64,000 nt of DNA from Bradyrhizobium sp. SK17 (GCF_002831585.1 NZ_CP025113.1:7889001-7953000); one strand, 5' to 3'. Shown: positions 32,033 to 40,037, counted from the first letter of the stretch. Notes: generated from the letters alone by a model not told the origin. Translations and numbers: made by a program.

Positions 32033-32164
32033 GTCGTCCCGGCGAAAGCCGGGACCCATAACCGCCGAACCTCGTTGTGTAGTCGCGCTGGGGCCACAGC
32101 GTCGCGCAACAACCGCGTCCTGTGGTTATGGGTCCCGGGTCGCGCTGCGCTTGCCCGGGACGAC
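32033..32164. repeat. Intergenic palindromic repeat, family A copy 2
   Basis: The left arm is GTCGTCCCGGCGAAAGCCGG followed by GACCCATAACCGCCG. The right arm is TGTGGTTATGGGTCCCGGGT and ends CTTGCCCGGGACGAC. It separates the convergent SRPBCC and acyl-CoA synthetase genes, four bases from the latter's stop. Confidence 0.85.
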
Positions 32165-32167
32165 GGT

Positions 32168-33778
32168 TCAGCCCAACGCCCTCAACTCGCGCCGCAGCAC
32201 CTTCCCTGTCGCCGTCATCGGCAAGGTGTCCGCGAACTGCACGAAGCGCGGATATTCGTGGGCGGCGAGCTGGACCTTGACGAACTCCTGGATCTCGCGC
32301 GCCAACGTATCGCTCGGCGCATGGCCCGGCCGCAGCACGATCCAGGCCTTGATCGATTCGGTGCGGATCGGATCGGGAATGCCGACCACCGCCGACATCG
32401 CGACCGCCGGGTGCTTCATCAGCGTGTGCTCGATCTCCGACGGCCCGACACGATAGCCGGCCGTGGTGATGACATCGTCCTCGCGGCTGACGTACCAGAA
32501 ATAGCCGTCCTCATCCTGTACGCCGAGATCGCCGGTCAAGAGAAACTCGCCGGCAAATTTCTTCGCGGTCGCCTCGGGATTGCGCCAGTATTCGATCATG
32601 GTGCAGGGGCACGGCTGGCGCACCCCGATGATGCCGCGCTGTCCGCGCGGCAGTTCCTCGCCCTTGTCGTTGACGATGCGGACGTCGAAGCCCGGCGTGG
32701 CGCGGCCCATCGAGCCCGGCCGGATCGGAAACAGATTGGAGTTGCTGCCGATCACGAGATTGCATTCGGTCTGCCCGAACACCTCGTGGGCGTCGACGCC
32801 GAAGGTATTGCGCACCCAGCCGAGCAGCTCGCCGCCGAGCGACTCGCCGCCGGTGAAGATGCTGCGCAGCCTGACGCCGGAATTCCTGACATCGGCCTGC
32901 CGCATCAGCTTCAGCGCGGTCGGCGGCAGGAACACGTTGCGGATGCCGAGATCGGCCATCATCTGCATCGCCGCCTGCGGCTCGAACTTGCGGGCGCGGT
33001 GACCGACCATCGGGATGCCGTGGTACCAGAACGCGAACAGGCCGTTGATCAACCCGCCGATCCACGCCCAATCGGCCGGCGTCCACATCAGGTCGCCCGG
33101 CCGCGGCAGGAAGTTGTGGCACATCTCGACGTTGGGCAGATGGCCGAGCACGACGCGATGCGCATGCAGCGCGCCCTTCGGATTGCCCGTGGTGCCCGAG
33201 GTGTAGATGATCAGCGCCGGATCGTCGGCCGAGGTGTCGACCGTGGTGAATTGCGGTGACGCCGATCGGATCGCGCCCCAGAACGATTTTGTCCCCGCCG
33301 GCGTCTTGTCGCCGACGATGTAGACACTCTTCAAATCGGGCAGGCGATCGCGGATCCTTGCAATCTTCTCCCAGCCAGCCTCATCGGTGACAACGGCCTT
33401 GGCCGCGGAATTCGACAGGCGGAATTCGAGCGCATCCTCGCCGAACAGCGCAAACAGCGGGATCGAGATCAGCGCCGCGCGGAACGCCGCGAGATGCGCG
33501 ACCGGCAATTCGAGCGATTGCGACAGGAACACCGCGACGCGGTCGCCACGCACCAGGCCATCGGCGGTCAGCACATTGGCGAAGCGGCGCGAGGCGTCCG
33601 CGACATCGTCGAACGAGGTGCGCGTGGCACCGCCATCCTCGTCGACATAGATCAGCGCGAGCCGGCCGGTGCCGTCAGCATGACGATCGCAGCACGCGGT
33701 CGCCATGTTGAAGCGCGCGGGGACGTCCCAGCGGAAATTGCGGGTCAGCTCGTCGTAGGTCGCGGCTTCCTTGAGCAT
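32168..33778 (-). CDS. AMP-forming acyl-CoA synthetase (acetyl-CoA synthetase-like)
   Basis: A 536-residue adenylate-forming enzyme that activates a carboxylic acid to its CoA thioester. Motifs: P-loop-like IIYTSGTTGNPKGALHAHR, TPADWAWIGGLINGLFAFWY, GQTECNLVIGSN (A5), GEFLLTGDLGVQDEDGYFWY (hinge region) and the catalytic lysine in LPMTATGKVLRREL near the C-terminus. The sequence groups with acyl-CoA synthetases related to acetyl-CoA synthetase and medium-chain enzymes; substrate chain length cannot be told. ATG at 33778 was chosen because the upstream open frame runs through a family D repeat. Confidence 0.88.
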   Translation of the reverse strand: MLKEAATYDELTRNFRWDVPARFNMATACCDRHADGTGRLALIYVDEDGGATRTSFDDVADASRRFANVLTADGLVRGDRVAVFLSQSLELPVAHLAAFRAALISIPLFALFGEDALEFRLSNSAAKAVVTDEAGWEKIARIRDRLPDLKSVYIVGDKTPAGTKSFWGAIRSASPQFTTVDTSADDPALIIYTSGTTGNPKGALHAHRVVLGHLPNVEMCHNFLPRPGDLMWTPADWAWIGGLINGLFAFWYHGIPMVGHRARKFEPQAAMQMMADLGIRNVFLPPTALKLMRQADVRNSGVRLRSIFTGGESLGGELLGWVRNTFGVDAHEVFGQTECNLVIGSNSNLFPIRPGSMGRATPGFDVRIVNDKGEELPRGQRGIIGVRQPCPCTMIEYWRNPEATAKKFAGEFLLTGDLGVQDEDGYFWYVSREDDVITTAGYRVGPSEIEHTLMKHPAVAMSAVVGIPDPIRTESIKAWIVLRPGHAPSDTLAREIQEFVKVQLAAHEYPRFVQFADTLPMTATGKVLRRELRALG

Positions 33779-33804
33779 GGTGCGCGTCACTTCCGTCCCT
33801 TGTC

Positions 33805-33882
33805 GTGGCCGAGCTTCGCCCGGCGATCTTGCCGAGGGGGATTGTAAAGACGTGGATGCCCGGGACAAGCCCGGGCATGACG
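33805..33882. repeat. Intergenic palindromic repeat, family D copy 2
   Basis: The left arm is degenerate (GTGGCCGAGCTTCGCCCGGC). The right arm is well kept: GACGTGGATGCCCGGGACAA and GCCCGGGCATGACG. Confidence 0.7.
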
Positions 33883-33902
33883 ATGCATGGCCGGGATGGA
33901 GT

Positions 33903-34370
33903 TCAGTCGCCCTGCATGTAGCGGACCGGATTTTCCTGATCCGCCTTGAAGATGCCGGCGGCCTCGGCAAACAACGCAGCGACCGTCGGCGCATTCAGAT
34001 CGCCGAACGCGACGAAGCTGAAATTGTTGCCGCCGGCGCGCAATTCGCCGAGCTTGCCGGCATAGCAGGACACCAGCGGCTTGCCGTCGCGGGTCACCGC
34101 GACATAGACGCTGATGTAATTTTTCTGGAGCGCCACCCCGATCACCGGCCAGGCCGCCGACTTGCCGGACTTGATCGCGTAACGAAACTGGCCGTAGCCG
34201 ATCATGTTCATCCGCATGCCGGCCTCGCCGGCCGGCGTGCCGGCATGAAAATGCCGCTTCAGCGCGGGCGCGGCCTTTCGCATCACGTCATGAAGTTGTT
34301 CGATATCCGCAGTCCGCGCGGGATCAAAGGCAAGATAGGCTTCCAGACTGTCCGCGGCGACACGAAACAT
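33903..34370 (-). CDS. DUF1801 domain protein
   Basis: A 155-residue protein with the DUF1801 (YdhG-like) pattern: the helical start LEAYLAFDPARTADIEQLHD, MRKAAPALKRHFHAGTPAGE, MIGYGQFRYAIKSGKSAAWP, VALQKNYISVYVAV and the C-terminal FKADQENPVRYMQGD. The fold is related to the CyaY/frataxin-like group, but function is unknown. No SD is obvious before the ATG at 34370. It lies 15 bases downstream of the yqeY-like gene on the same strand and could be co-transcribed with it. Confidence 0.75.
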   Translation of the reverse strand: MFRVAADSLEAYLAFDPARTADIEQLHDVMRKAAPALKRHFHAGTPAGEAGMRMNMIGYGQFRYAIKSGKSAAWPVIGVALQKNYISVYVAVTRDGKPLVSCYAGKLGELRAGGNNFSFVAFGDLNAPTVAALFAEAAGIFKADQENPVRYMQGD

Positions 34371-34385
34371 CGGAAGCCTCCGCCG

Positions 34386-34841
34386 CTATCCCGCGAGCGC
34401 CGCCTTCACCAGGCCGCTGGCCTTGCCGAAATCCATCTGGCCGGCGTACTTCGCCTTCAGGGCGCCGATCACCTTGCCCATGTCCTTGATCCCGGCGGCA
34501 CCAGTCTCGGCGATGATCGCCGAGATCGCGGCCTTCACGTCGTCGTCGGACATCTGCTTCGGCAGGTAGGCCGAGATCACGGCAATCTCCGCCCGCTCCT
34601 GGTCGGCGAGTTCGGCGCGGCCACCCTTGTCGTAGAGCTCGACCGATTCCTGGCGCTGCTTGATCATCTTCTGTAGGAGGCCGAGCAAATCAGCGTCCGA
34701 GAGTGGCGGCTTGCCCTGCCCGCGCGCGTCGATGTCGGCGTTCTTGATGGTCGAATTGACCATGCGCAGCGTGGAGAGCTTGCGCTCGTCCTTTGCCTTC
34801 ATCGCTTCCTTGACCGCAGTGTTGATATCGTCGCGCAGCAT
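34386..34841 (-). CDS. GatB/YqeY domain-containing protein
   Basis: A 151-residue helical protein of the YqeY family, similar to the C-terminal tRNA-recognition domain of GatB: MLRDDINTAVKEAMKAKDER, LSTLRMVNSTIKNADIDARG, LLQKMIKQRQESVELYDKGG, EIAVISAYLPKQMSDD and GKVIGALKAKYAGQMDFGKA. The exact role of free-standing YqeY is unsettled. AAGGA lies seven bases before the ATG. In many alphaproteobacteria this gene sits directly upstream of dnaG-rpoD; here dnaG is 20 kb away on the same strand. Confidence 0.92.
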   Translation of the reverse strand: MLRDDINTAVKEAMKAKDERKLSTLRMVNSTIKNADIDARGQGKPPLSDADLLGLLQKMIKQRQESVELYDKGGRAELADQERAEIAVISAYLPKQMSDDDVKAAISAIIAETGAAGIKDMGKVIGALKAKYAGQMDFGKASGLVKAALAG

Positions 34842-34899
34842 CCTGGTATCCTTAAGCCGGTAATCCCTTCATGTAGGCAGTTTGCTGCACGAGAACAAC

Positions 34900-35601
34900 C
34901 TAGTTCCGCAACCACTGAACCAGCGCATCGGCGCAGGCCTGCGGCTGCTCCAGCTGCGGCAGGTGACCGCAATTGGCGAGCACCACGAGCTTTGCCCCAG
35001 GAATGCCGTTGGCCATCTCGTCGGACAGCGAATTCGGCACGGTGTTGTCGGTGTCCGTGGTCAGCACCAGGGTCGGGCACTTGATCCAGGCCATGCTCGG
35101 CCGCGAATCCGGCCGGCTGAGCACCGCGTTTTGCTGGCGGATGAAGGCCTCGGCGCCGATGTCCTCGCTCATGTCATCAACGATCTGCCGCAGGCCCGCA
35201 TCGCCCTGCCGCGACGGATGCACGAAGCCCGGAAACAGCTCGTCGACCACGTCGCGATATTGCCCGGTCTTGGCACGCTCGATCATGCCGCGACGGCGCG
35301 CGGTCGCCTCGGGCGTATCGGGGCGCGCCTGGGTGCTCATCAGCGCCAGCTTGGCCACCCGCTCGGGCGCCTGCCGCATGATCTCGAAGGCGATGTAGCC
35401 GCCCATCGAGTGCCCGGCGAGGGCAAAGCGCGGCGGCGCCTCGGCCAGGATCCGGCGGGCGATCGCCCCCATATTGTCGTCCCTGACATGGTTGGCGACC
35501 GTGACCGGGCCGCACCGCCACAGCGCCGGGATGACCGGGGCAAAGATCCGCGGCGAGCAGATGAGGCCCGGGACGAGCAGGATCGGCATCGTGTTGTCCA
35601 T
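34900..35601 (-). CDS. Alpha/beta hydrolase
   Basis: A 233-residue cytoplasmic alpha/beta hydrolase. It has the oxyanion loop LLVPGLICSP, the nucleophile elbow LAGHSMGGYIAFEI (Ser), the acid in VLTTDTDNTVP (Asp) and the catalytic His in VVLANCGHLPQLEQP. Overall it resembles the BioH/PcaD-like carboxylesterase group; substrate unknown. GGAG lies upstream of the ATG at 35601. It is divergent from carA, with 160 bases between the starts. Confidence 0.85.
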   Translation of the reverse strand: MDNTMPILLVPGLICSPRIFAPVIPALWRCGPVTVANHVRDDNMGAIARRILAEAPPRFALAGHSMGGYIAFEIMRQAPERVAKLALMSTQARPDTPEATARRRGMIERAKTGQYRDVVDELFPGFVHPSRQGDAGLRQIVDDMSEDIGAEAFIRQQNAVLSRPDSRPSMAWIKCPTLVLTTDTDNTVPNSLSDEMANGIPGAKLVVLANCGHLPQLEQPQACADALVQWLRN

Positions 35602-35724
35602 GCGAGGCTCCGAACCGGGTCATTTTCGGCAAGCAAACGGCCGCTTCAGGGAACTTTAGATTAAAAGGCCATTCCGGCCTGTCAAATCGACCGGCATTGC
35701 CGTGTGAATCCGTGTCCTTTCGCT

Positions 35725-35752
35725 TTGACGCCACAGGGTGCGGCGTCTATTT
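35725..35752 (+). promoter_or_regulatory. Candidate carA promoter
   Basis: TTGACG (35725-35730) and CTATTT (35747-35752) are 16 bases apart, fitting the alphaproteobacterial form of the sigma-70 promoter. Transcription would begin a few bases before the carA ATG at 35762. Confidence 0.45.
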
Positions 35753-35761
35753 AAAGCGCTC

Positions 35762-36955
35762 ATGACAACATCCGAAAACGCTCCCGCCTGGCCGGACCAT
35801 AGACCGACCGCGCTCCTTGTGCTCGCCGATGGCACCGTGCTGGAAGGCTTCGGTCTCGGCGCGGAAGGCCATGCCGTCGGCGAGGTCTGCTTCAACACGG
35901 CGATGACCGGATATGAGGAAATCCTCACCGATCCGTCCTATGCCGGTCAGCTCATCACCTTCACCTTCCCGCATATCGGCAATGTCGGTACCAACGAGGA
36001 AGACATCGAGACGGTGAACATGGCCGCAACGCCCGGCGCGCGTGGCGTGATCCTGCGCTCGGCGATCACCGATCCGTCGAATTACCGCGCCACCCGCCAC
36101 CTCGACCAGTGGCTGAAGGCGCGCGGCATCATCGGCCTGTCCGGCATCGACACCCGGGCGCTGACCGCACTGATCCGATCCAAGGGCATGCCGAATGCGG
36201 TGATCGCGCATTCGAAGACCGGCGAATTCGACCTGCACGGACTGAAGGAAGAGGCCCGCGAATGGCCGGGCCTCGAGGGCATGGACCTGGTGCCGATGGT
36301 CACCTCCGGCCAGCGCTTCACCTGGGATGAAACGCCCTGGGTGTGGGGCAAGGGGTTCGGCCAGCAGACCGCACCGGAATTCAACGTGGTCGCGATCGAC
36401 TACGGCATCAAGCGCAACATCCTGCGGCTGCTCGCCGGGGTCGGCGCCAAGGTGACCGTGGTGCCGGCGACGACAGCGGCCGAGGACATCCTGGCGATGA
36501 AGCCGGACGGCGTGTTCCTGTCGAACGGCCCCGGCGATCCGGCGGCGACCGGCAAATATGCCGTGCCCGTGATCCAGAAGGTCATCGAGTCCGGCACGCC
36601 GACCTTCGGCATCTGCCTCGGCCACCAGATGCTCGGCCTCGCCGTCGGCGCCCGGACCATGAAGATGCATCAGGGCCACCACGGCGCCAACCATCCGGTC
36701 AAGGACGAGACCACCGGCAAGGTCGAGATCACCTCCATGAACCACGGCTTCGCGGTGGATCAGGCAACGCTGCCGAAGGGCGCCACCCAGACCCATATCT
36801 CGCTGTTCGACGGCTCCAATTGCGGCATCGCGCTCGAGGGCAAGCCGGTGTTCTCGGTGCAGTATCACCCCGAAGCCTCGCCCGGCCCGCGCGACTCGCA
36901 CTACCTGTTCCAGCGCTTCGCCGACCTGATGCGGAAGAAGAAGCAGGCGGCCTAA
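35762..36955 (+). CDS. carA: Carbamoyl-phosphate synthase small subunit
   Basis: A 397-residue glutaminase subunit that supplies ammonia to CarB for carbamoyl phosphate, the precursor of pyrimidines and arginine. The N-terminal CPSase domain has [20 protein letters not shown] and [20 protein letters not shown]. The class I amidotransferase domain has the cysteine nucleophile Cys285 in [11 protein letters not shown] and the His/Glu pair in [13 protein letters not shown]. The start ATGACAACATCC was chosen over a frame opening at 35738 that lies within the promoter. carB is 3.2 kb downstream, separated by unrelated genes. Confidence 0.96.
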   Translation: MTTSENAPAWPDHRPTALLVLADGTVLEGFGLGAEGHAVGEVCFNTAMTGYEEILTDPSYAGQLITFTFPHIGNVGTNEEDIETVNMAATPGARGVILRSAITDPSNYRATRHLDQWLKARGIIGLSGIDTRALTALIRSKGMPNAVIAHSKTGEFDLHGLKEEAREWPGLEGMDLVPMVTSGQRFTWDETPWVWGKGFGQQTAPEFNVVAIDYGIKRNILRLLAGVGAKVTVVPATTAAEDILAMKPDGVFLSNGPGDPAATGKYAVPVIQKVIESGTPTFGICLGHQMLGLAVGARTMKMHQGHHGANHPVKDETTGKVEITSMNHGFAVDQATLPKGATQTHISLFDGSNCGIALEGKPVFSVQYHPEASPGPRDSHYLFQRFADLMRKKKQAA

Positions 36956-36962
36956 CAACATC

Positions 36963-37045
36963 CGTCATTGCGAGGAGCGCAGCGACGAAGCAATCCATTT
37001 ATCCCGTGCGGAACGATGGATTGCTTCGCTCCGCTCGCAATGACG
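36963..37045. repeat. Intergenic palindromic repeat, family C copy 1
   Basis: The arms are CGTCATTGCGAGGAGCGCAG with CGAAGCAATCCAT, and ATGGATTGCTTCGCTCCGC with TCGCAATGACG. It starts eight bases after the carA stop. The second copy is at 45255. Confidence 0.85.
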
Positions 37046-37058
37046 GAGATCTTTCCCG

Positions 37059-37556
37059 ATGACCGACAGCGCCACCCCGAAGCCCACCTACGGCGTCTCT
37101 TCGCTGGAGCTGATGGCATCGATGCCGGGGCTCGACTTCGTGCGCGGCATCTTCGCCCGCACCCTGCCCGAGCCGCCGATCATGGAGACGGTCGAGCCGT
37201 TCGACTGCACGGCCGAGACGGGCCATGTCGTGATCCATAGCGTGCCGGGCCTGCGGCACTACAACCCGATCGGCTCGGTGCATGGCGGCTACATCGCGAT
37301 CCTGCTGGATTCCGCGATGGCGCTTGCGGTGCAGACCACCCTGCCGAAGGGCTCCGGCTACACCACGCTGGAATTCAAGATCTCCTTCGTCCGCGGCATG
37401 AGCAAGGATACCGGCAAGATCCGCACCGAAGGCCGGGTGCTCAACGCCGGGCGTCGCGCCGCGACCGCCGAAGGCCGCATCACCGACGAAAAGGGCAAGC
37501 TGATCGCGCACGCGACCACGACCTGCATGGTGTTCGAACTGCCGAAGACGGCGTGA
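37059..37556 (+). CDS. PaaI-type hotdog-fold thioesterase
   Basis: A 165-residue hotdog-fold protein. The family signature is YNPIGSVHGGYIAILLDSAM, with the active-site region containing the HGG motif and an Asp in LDSAM, followed by TTLEFKISFVRGMSKDTGKI, VLNAGRRAATAEGRI and DEKGKLIAHATTTCMVF. It should hydrolyse an acyl-CoA thioester; PaaI-like enzymes often act on aromatic or short acyl-CoA. The ATG follows repeat C copy 1 by 14 bases, so that repeat forms part of its upstream region. Confidence 0.88.
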   Translation: MTDSATPKPTYGVSSLELMASMPGLDFVRGIFARTLPEPPIMETVEPFDCTAETGHVVIHSVPGLRHYNPIGSVHGGYIAILLDSAMALAVQTTLPKGSGYTTLEFKISFVRGMSKDTGKIRTEGRVLNAGRRAATAEGRITDEKGKLIAHATTTCMVFELPKTA

Positions 37557-37627
37557 TCCGACGGAACGCGGAGCGCTGACAGCGGGTTGATCCACTTGTA
37601 GTGTTCAGCCGATGCCGGAGGATCGCC

Positions 37628-38179
37628 ATGTCCGCAGTGAAAGCCGGGGCCGAGCCGCTTGCGATCGTCTTCAGGGACGACGGGCTCGTGCCGAACAATC
37701 CGATGCCGTTCCTAGTCTACCGGAGCGCGGTCGACGTCGGCAAGAATCCCGAGACCACGATCGAGCGGCTGTTCGGCAGCAATGGCTGGGGCGCGATGTG
37801 GCGCAACGGCGTCTACGACTTCGCGCATTACCATGCCACCGTACATGAGGTGCTGGGCGTTGCCCGCGGCCATGCACGGGTGCAGTTCGGCGGCGAGCAC
37901 GGGCAGGCACTCGAGATCGCGGCCGGCGACGTCGCCATCCTGCCGGCCGGCACCGGACATCAATGCCTGTCGGCGAGCGACGATTTCAGCGTGGTCGGTG
38001 CCTATCCGCCGGGGCCGGCGATGGATTTGCAACGGCCGACAGCCGAGGCCCACGCCAAGGCGCTGAAGACGATCCCGCTGGTCACGATCCCCGCGACCGA
38101 TCCGGTGATGGGGAAGGATGGGCCGCTGGTGCGGCTGTGGAAGCCTGTCCGTCGTCCCGGCGAAGGCCGGGACCCATGA
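37628..38179 (+). CDS. Cupin (YjlB-like) protein with repeat-derived C-terminus
   Basis: A 183-residue single-domain cupin of the YjlB type: NNPMPFLVYRSAVDVG, RLFGSNGWGAMWRNGVYDFA, the cupin motif HYHATVHEVLGVARGHARVQ, GDVAILPAGTGHQCLS and DDFSVVGAYPPGPAMDLQ. The His pair and Glu of the first motif can bind a metal. Function unknown. GGAGG lies before the ATG at 37628. The last ten residues (VRRPGEGRDP) are encoded by the left arm of a family A repeat that starts at 38151, so the repeat appears to have replaced the original end of the gene. Confidence 0.85.
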   Translation: MSAVKAGAEPLAIVFRDDGLVPNNPMPFLVYRSAVDVGKNPETTIERLFGSNGWGAMWRNGVYDFAHYHATVHEVLGVARGHARVQFGGEHGQALEIAAGDVAILPAGTGHQCLSASDDFSVVGAYPPGPAMDLQRPTAEAHAKALKTIPLVTIPATDPVMGKDGPLVRLWKPVRRPGEGRDP

Positions 38180-38271
38180 CCACAGGATGGCGTTGTCGCA
38201 TCGCGCTGGGGCTCCAGCCCGCGTAACAAATGCCATTGGTGGTTATGGGTCCCGGCCTTCGCCGGGACGAC
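38151..38271. repeat. Intergenic palindromic repeat, family A copy 3
   Basis: The arms are GTCGTCCCGGCGAAGGCCGG with GACCCATGACCACAGG, and GTGGTTATGGGTCCCGGCC with TTCGCCGGGACGAC. It overlaps the 3' end of the cupin gene. Confidence 0.85.
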
Positions 38272-38288
38272 GTGTGTGCGTGTGCAAG

Positions 38289-38828
38289 TCAGGCCGCGTT
38301 GCTGCCTTCCTGACGGCTGGCCTCGAACAGGAACCAGGTGCGGCGCTCGGTTTCGTCGATGAAGGTTTCGAGCAGACCGGCGGTGCCGGAGTCGTCGTGG
38401 TCGTCGCAGAGCTTGCGCGCCTTGCGCATCGCGGCGGCCATTTGCTTGTTGTCTTCCATCAACTCGCGCAGCATTTCGTGCGGCGGCACATAGTTCTCGT
38501 CATTGTCCTTGATGGTCTGATGCCTGGCGACGTCGCCGATCGACTTCAGCGTCACGCCGCCGAGCTTGCGCACCCGTTCGGCGAGCTGGTCGGTGGTCGC
38601 GAAGATCGCGTCCGACTGCTCGTCGAGCAACAAATGATAGTCGTGAAAGTGCCGGCCGCTGACGTGCCAGTGAAAATTCTTCGTCTTCAGGTAGAGCGCG
38701 AAGGCATCCGCCAGAAGCGTGTTGAGCGAGGCTGAGATCTTGTCCACCGCCGCCTGCGGCAGGTCGCTCGGCGTATCGAGATCCGGCGAGATCTTGTCGG
38801 ACTTGGTGTCACTCTTGGCTTTGCTCAC
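38289..38828 (-). CDS. dps: Dps family DNA-binding ferritin-like protein
   Basis: A 179-residue Dps protein: a dodecameric mini-ferritin that oxidises and stores iron with peroxide and can protect DNA. The ferroxidase-site motif is FHWHVSGRHFHDYHLLLDEQ and SDAIFATTDQLAERVRKLGG, containing the conserved His, Asp and Glu. The lysine- and serine-rich N-terminal tail (SKAKSDTKSDK) is the kind that binds DNA. The start is GTG at 38828 with AGGAAGG upstream. It is divergent from the methyltransferase gene. No OxyR or Irr site was identified. Confidence 0.93.
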   Translation of the reverse strand: MSKAKSDTKSDKISPDLDTPSDLPQAAVDKISASLNTLLADAFALYLKTKNFHWHVSGRHFHDYHLLLDEQSDAIFATTDQLAERVRKLGGVTLKSIGDVARHQTIKDNDENYVPPHEMLRELMEDNKQMAAAMRKARKLCDDHDDSGTAGLLETFIDETERRTWFLFEASRQEGSNAA

Positions 38829-38948
38829 GTTGGACCTTCCTGTTAGGAACCCGTCATTCGGCGCATTGAACATTCGCCGCCGGACCGCTAACGCATCGCC
38901 AGCCCACCCGTTCCTAGCCAGGAACCGTTCTGCCGGATACCCAACGCG

Positions 38949-39638
38949 ATGGATGAATGGATCGACTATTACGATTCCACGCATACGATCTATGCGAGCC
39001 GACTGCACCGCGACCTGCATTTCCAGGTCATCGCCAACGACATCATCGGCTACATCGCATCGCCCGACGCCGTGGTGCTGGATTATGCCTGCGGCGAGGC
39101 GCTGTCGGCGACGAAGGTCGCCGGTGCCTGCGCCCAGCTCTATCTGGCGGAGCCTGCGCCGGGCGTCCGTGGCCGGCTGGTCGCGCGCTTCGCGCCCGAC
39201 ACCCGAATCCGTGTCCGCTCGCTCGACGAGTTGAAGAACATGCAGGCGGACTCGATCGATCTCGTGGTGATGAATTCGGTGGCGCAATACATGACGCCGC
39301 AAGAGCTCGATTCCGCGTTCGACGTGATCCATCGCCTGCTGAAGCCGTCGGGCCGATTCGTGGTCGGCGATATCCTGCGGCCGGAAGTCGGCATGTTCAG
39401 GGACGTAGTGGCGCTGCTGCGGTTTGCGGCGACCCACGGCTTCCTGCGCGATGCGCTGATCGGGCTGGCCTCGACCGCCTTGTCCGATTACCGGCAGTTG
39501 CGCACCAGGATCGGGCTGCAACGCTACGGCGAGGACGAGATGATCGCCAAGCTCGGCGCCGCGGGATTCAGCGCCACGCGGGCACCGCGCAACATCGGGC
39601 ACAATCCGTGGCGAATGACGTTCGTGGCGCACCACTGA
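38949..39638 (+). CDS. Class I SAM-dependent methyltransferase
   Basis: A 229-residue protein with a Rossmann methyltransferase core. Motif I appears as VVLDYACGEALSATKVAGAC, motif II as YLAEPAPGVRGRL, then SIDLVVMNSVAQYMTPQELD (motif IV) and IHRLLKPSGRFVVGDILRPE (motif V/VI). The glycine motif is degenerate (ACGEA rather than GxGxG), but methyltransferases of this type tolerate it. Substrate unknown. It ends 90 bases before the tRNA-like gene. Confidence 0.83.
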   Translation: MDEWIDYYDSTHTIYASRLHRDLHFQVIANDIIGYIASPDAVVLDYACGEALSATKVAGACAQLYLAEPAPGVRGRLVARFAPDTRIRVRSLDELKNMQADSIDLVVMNSVAQYMTPQELDSAFDVIHRLLKPSGRFVVGDILRPEVGMFRDVVALLRFAATHGFLRDALIGLASTALSDYRQLRTRIGLQRYGEDEMIAKLGAAGFSATRAPRNIGHNPWRMTFVAHH

Positions 39639-39728
39639 GCAAGGGTGCGGATCAAGGGTTGTGAAAAAAGTTAGGGTTAACCAAAAGTAAACGTGGCGGC
39701 TGCCGAAATAATCAGCAATGATCCGCTC

Positions 39729-39804
39729 GGCCCGGTGGCGGAAGCGTCGACGCGGCAGTGGTGCAACACTGTTTATCCTGGTTCAAACCCAGGCCGGGCC
39801 TCCA
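39729..39804 (+). tRNA. tRNA-Cys(GCA)-like gene with non-canonical anticodon arm
   Basis: A 76-base cloverleaf. The acceptor stem is a perfect GGCCCGG / CCGGGCC followed by U73 and an encoded CCA; U73 is the identity base of tRNA-Cys. The T arm CCTGG-TTCAAAC-CCAGG is perfect. The D stem is GCG/CGC with a ten-base loop (GAAGCGTCGA) lacking the conserved GG. The anticodon stem is CAGTG/CACTG (plus a G-U pair) around GTGCAA, a six-base loop (or eight bases if the G-C pair is opened). U-GCA-A gives anticodon GCA. The unusual features leave open a pseudo-tRNA or a specialised tRNA. Confidence 0.6.
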
Positions 39805-39935
39805 CGCTTCGCCCTGACGGGCTACGCGTGGCGCAGCCACGCCGGACCGGCGGGGCAAAGCGTGTCCGGCGCAGCTTGAGCGTAGCGAAGGCGTAGACGG
39901 ACTGGGCAGCGAGCCCGCAGGGCGAAGCCGGGCCC
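39805..39935. repeat. GC-rich palindromic element next to the tRNA-like gene
   Basis: Directly after the CCA, the stretch CGCTTCGCCCTGACGGGCTA opens an imperfect inverted repeat closed by GCTTGAGCGTAGCGAAGGCG. Internal stems include CGTGGCGCAGCCACG and CCGGACCGG...GTGTCCGG. No coding sign is seen. It may assist 3' processing or termination of the tRNA transcript, or be a mobile palindrome that targets tRNA ends. Confidence 0.55.
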
Positions 39936-40037
39936 CTGCCGAACATTCCCCCTCCGCCCCGAGCACCCCCAGCCGGGCATAGGTCGAATGAGGAATTTCC
40001 CCCAGAATCGCGGTTGATTGGGCCTTTTGGGGGTTTC

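Noticed and set aside
38289..39635. Dps as part of a 448-residue fusion protein
   Set aside because: The upstream extension is an antisense reading of the methyltransferase gene; GTG at 38828 with its ribosome binding site gives a normal Dps.
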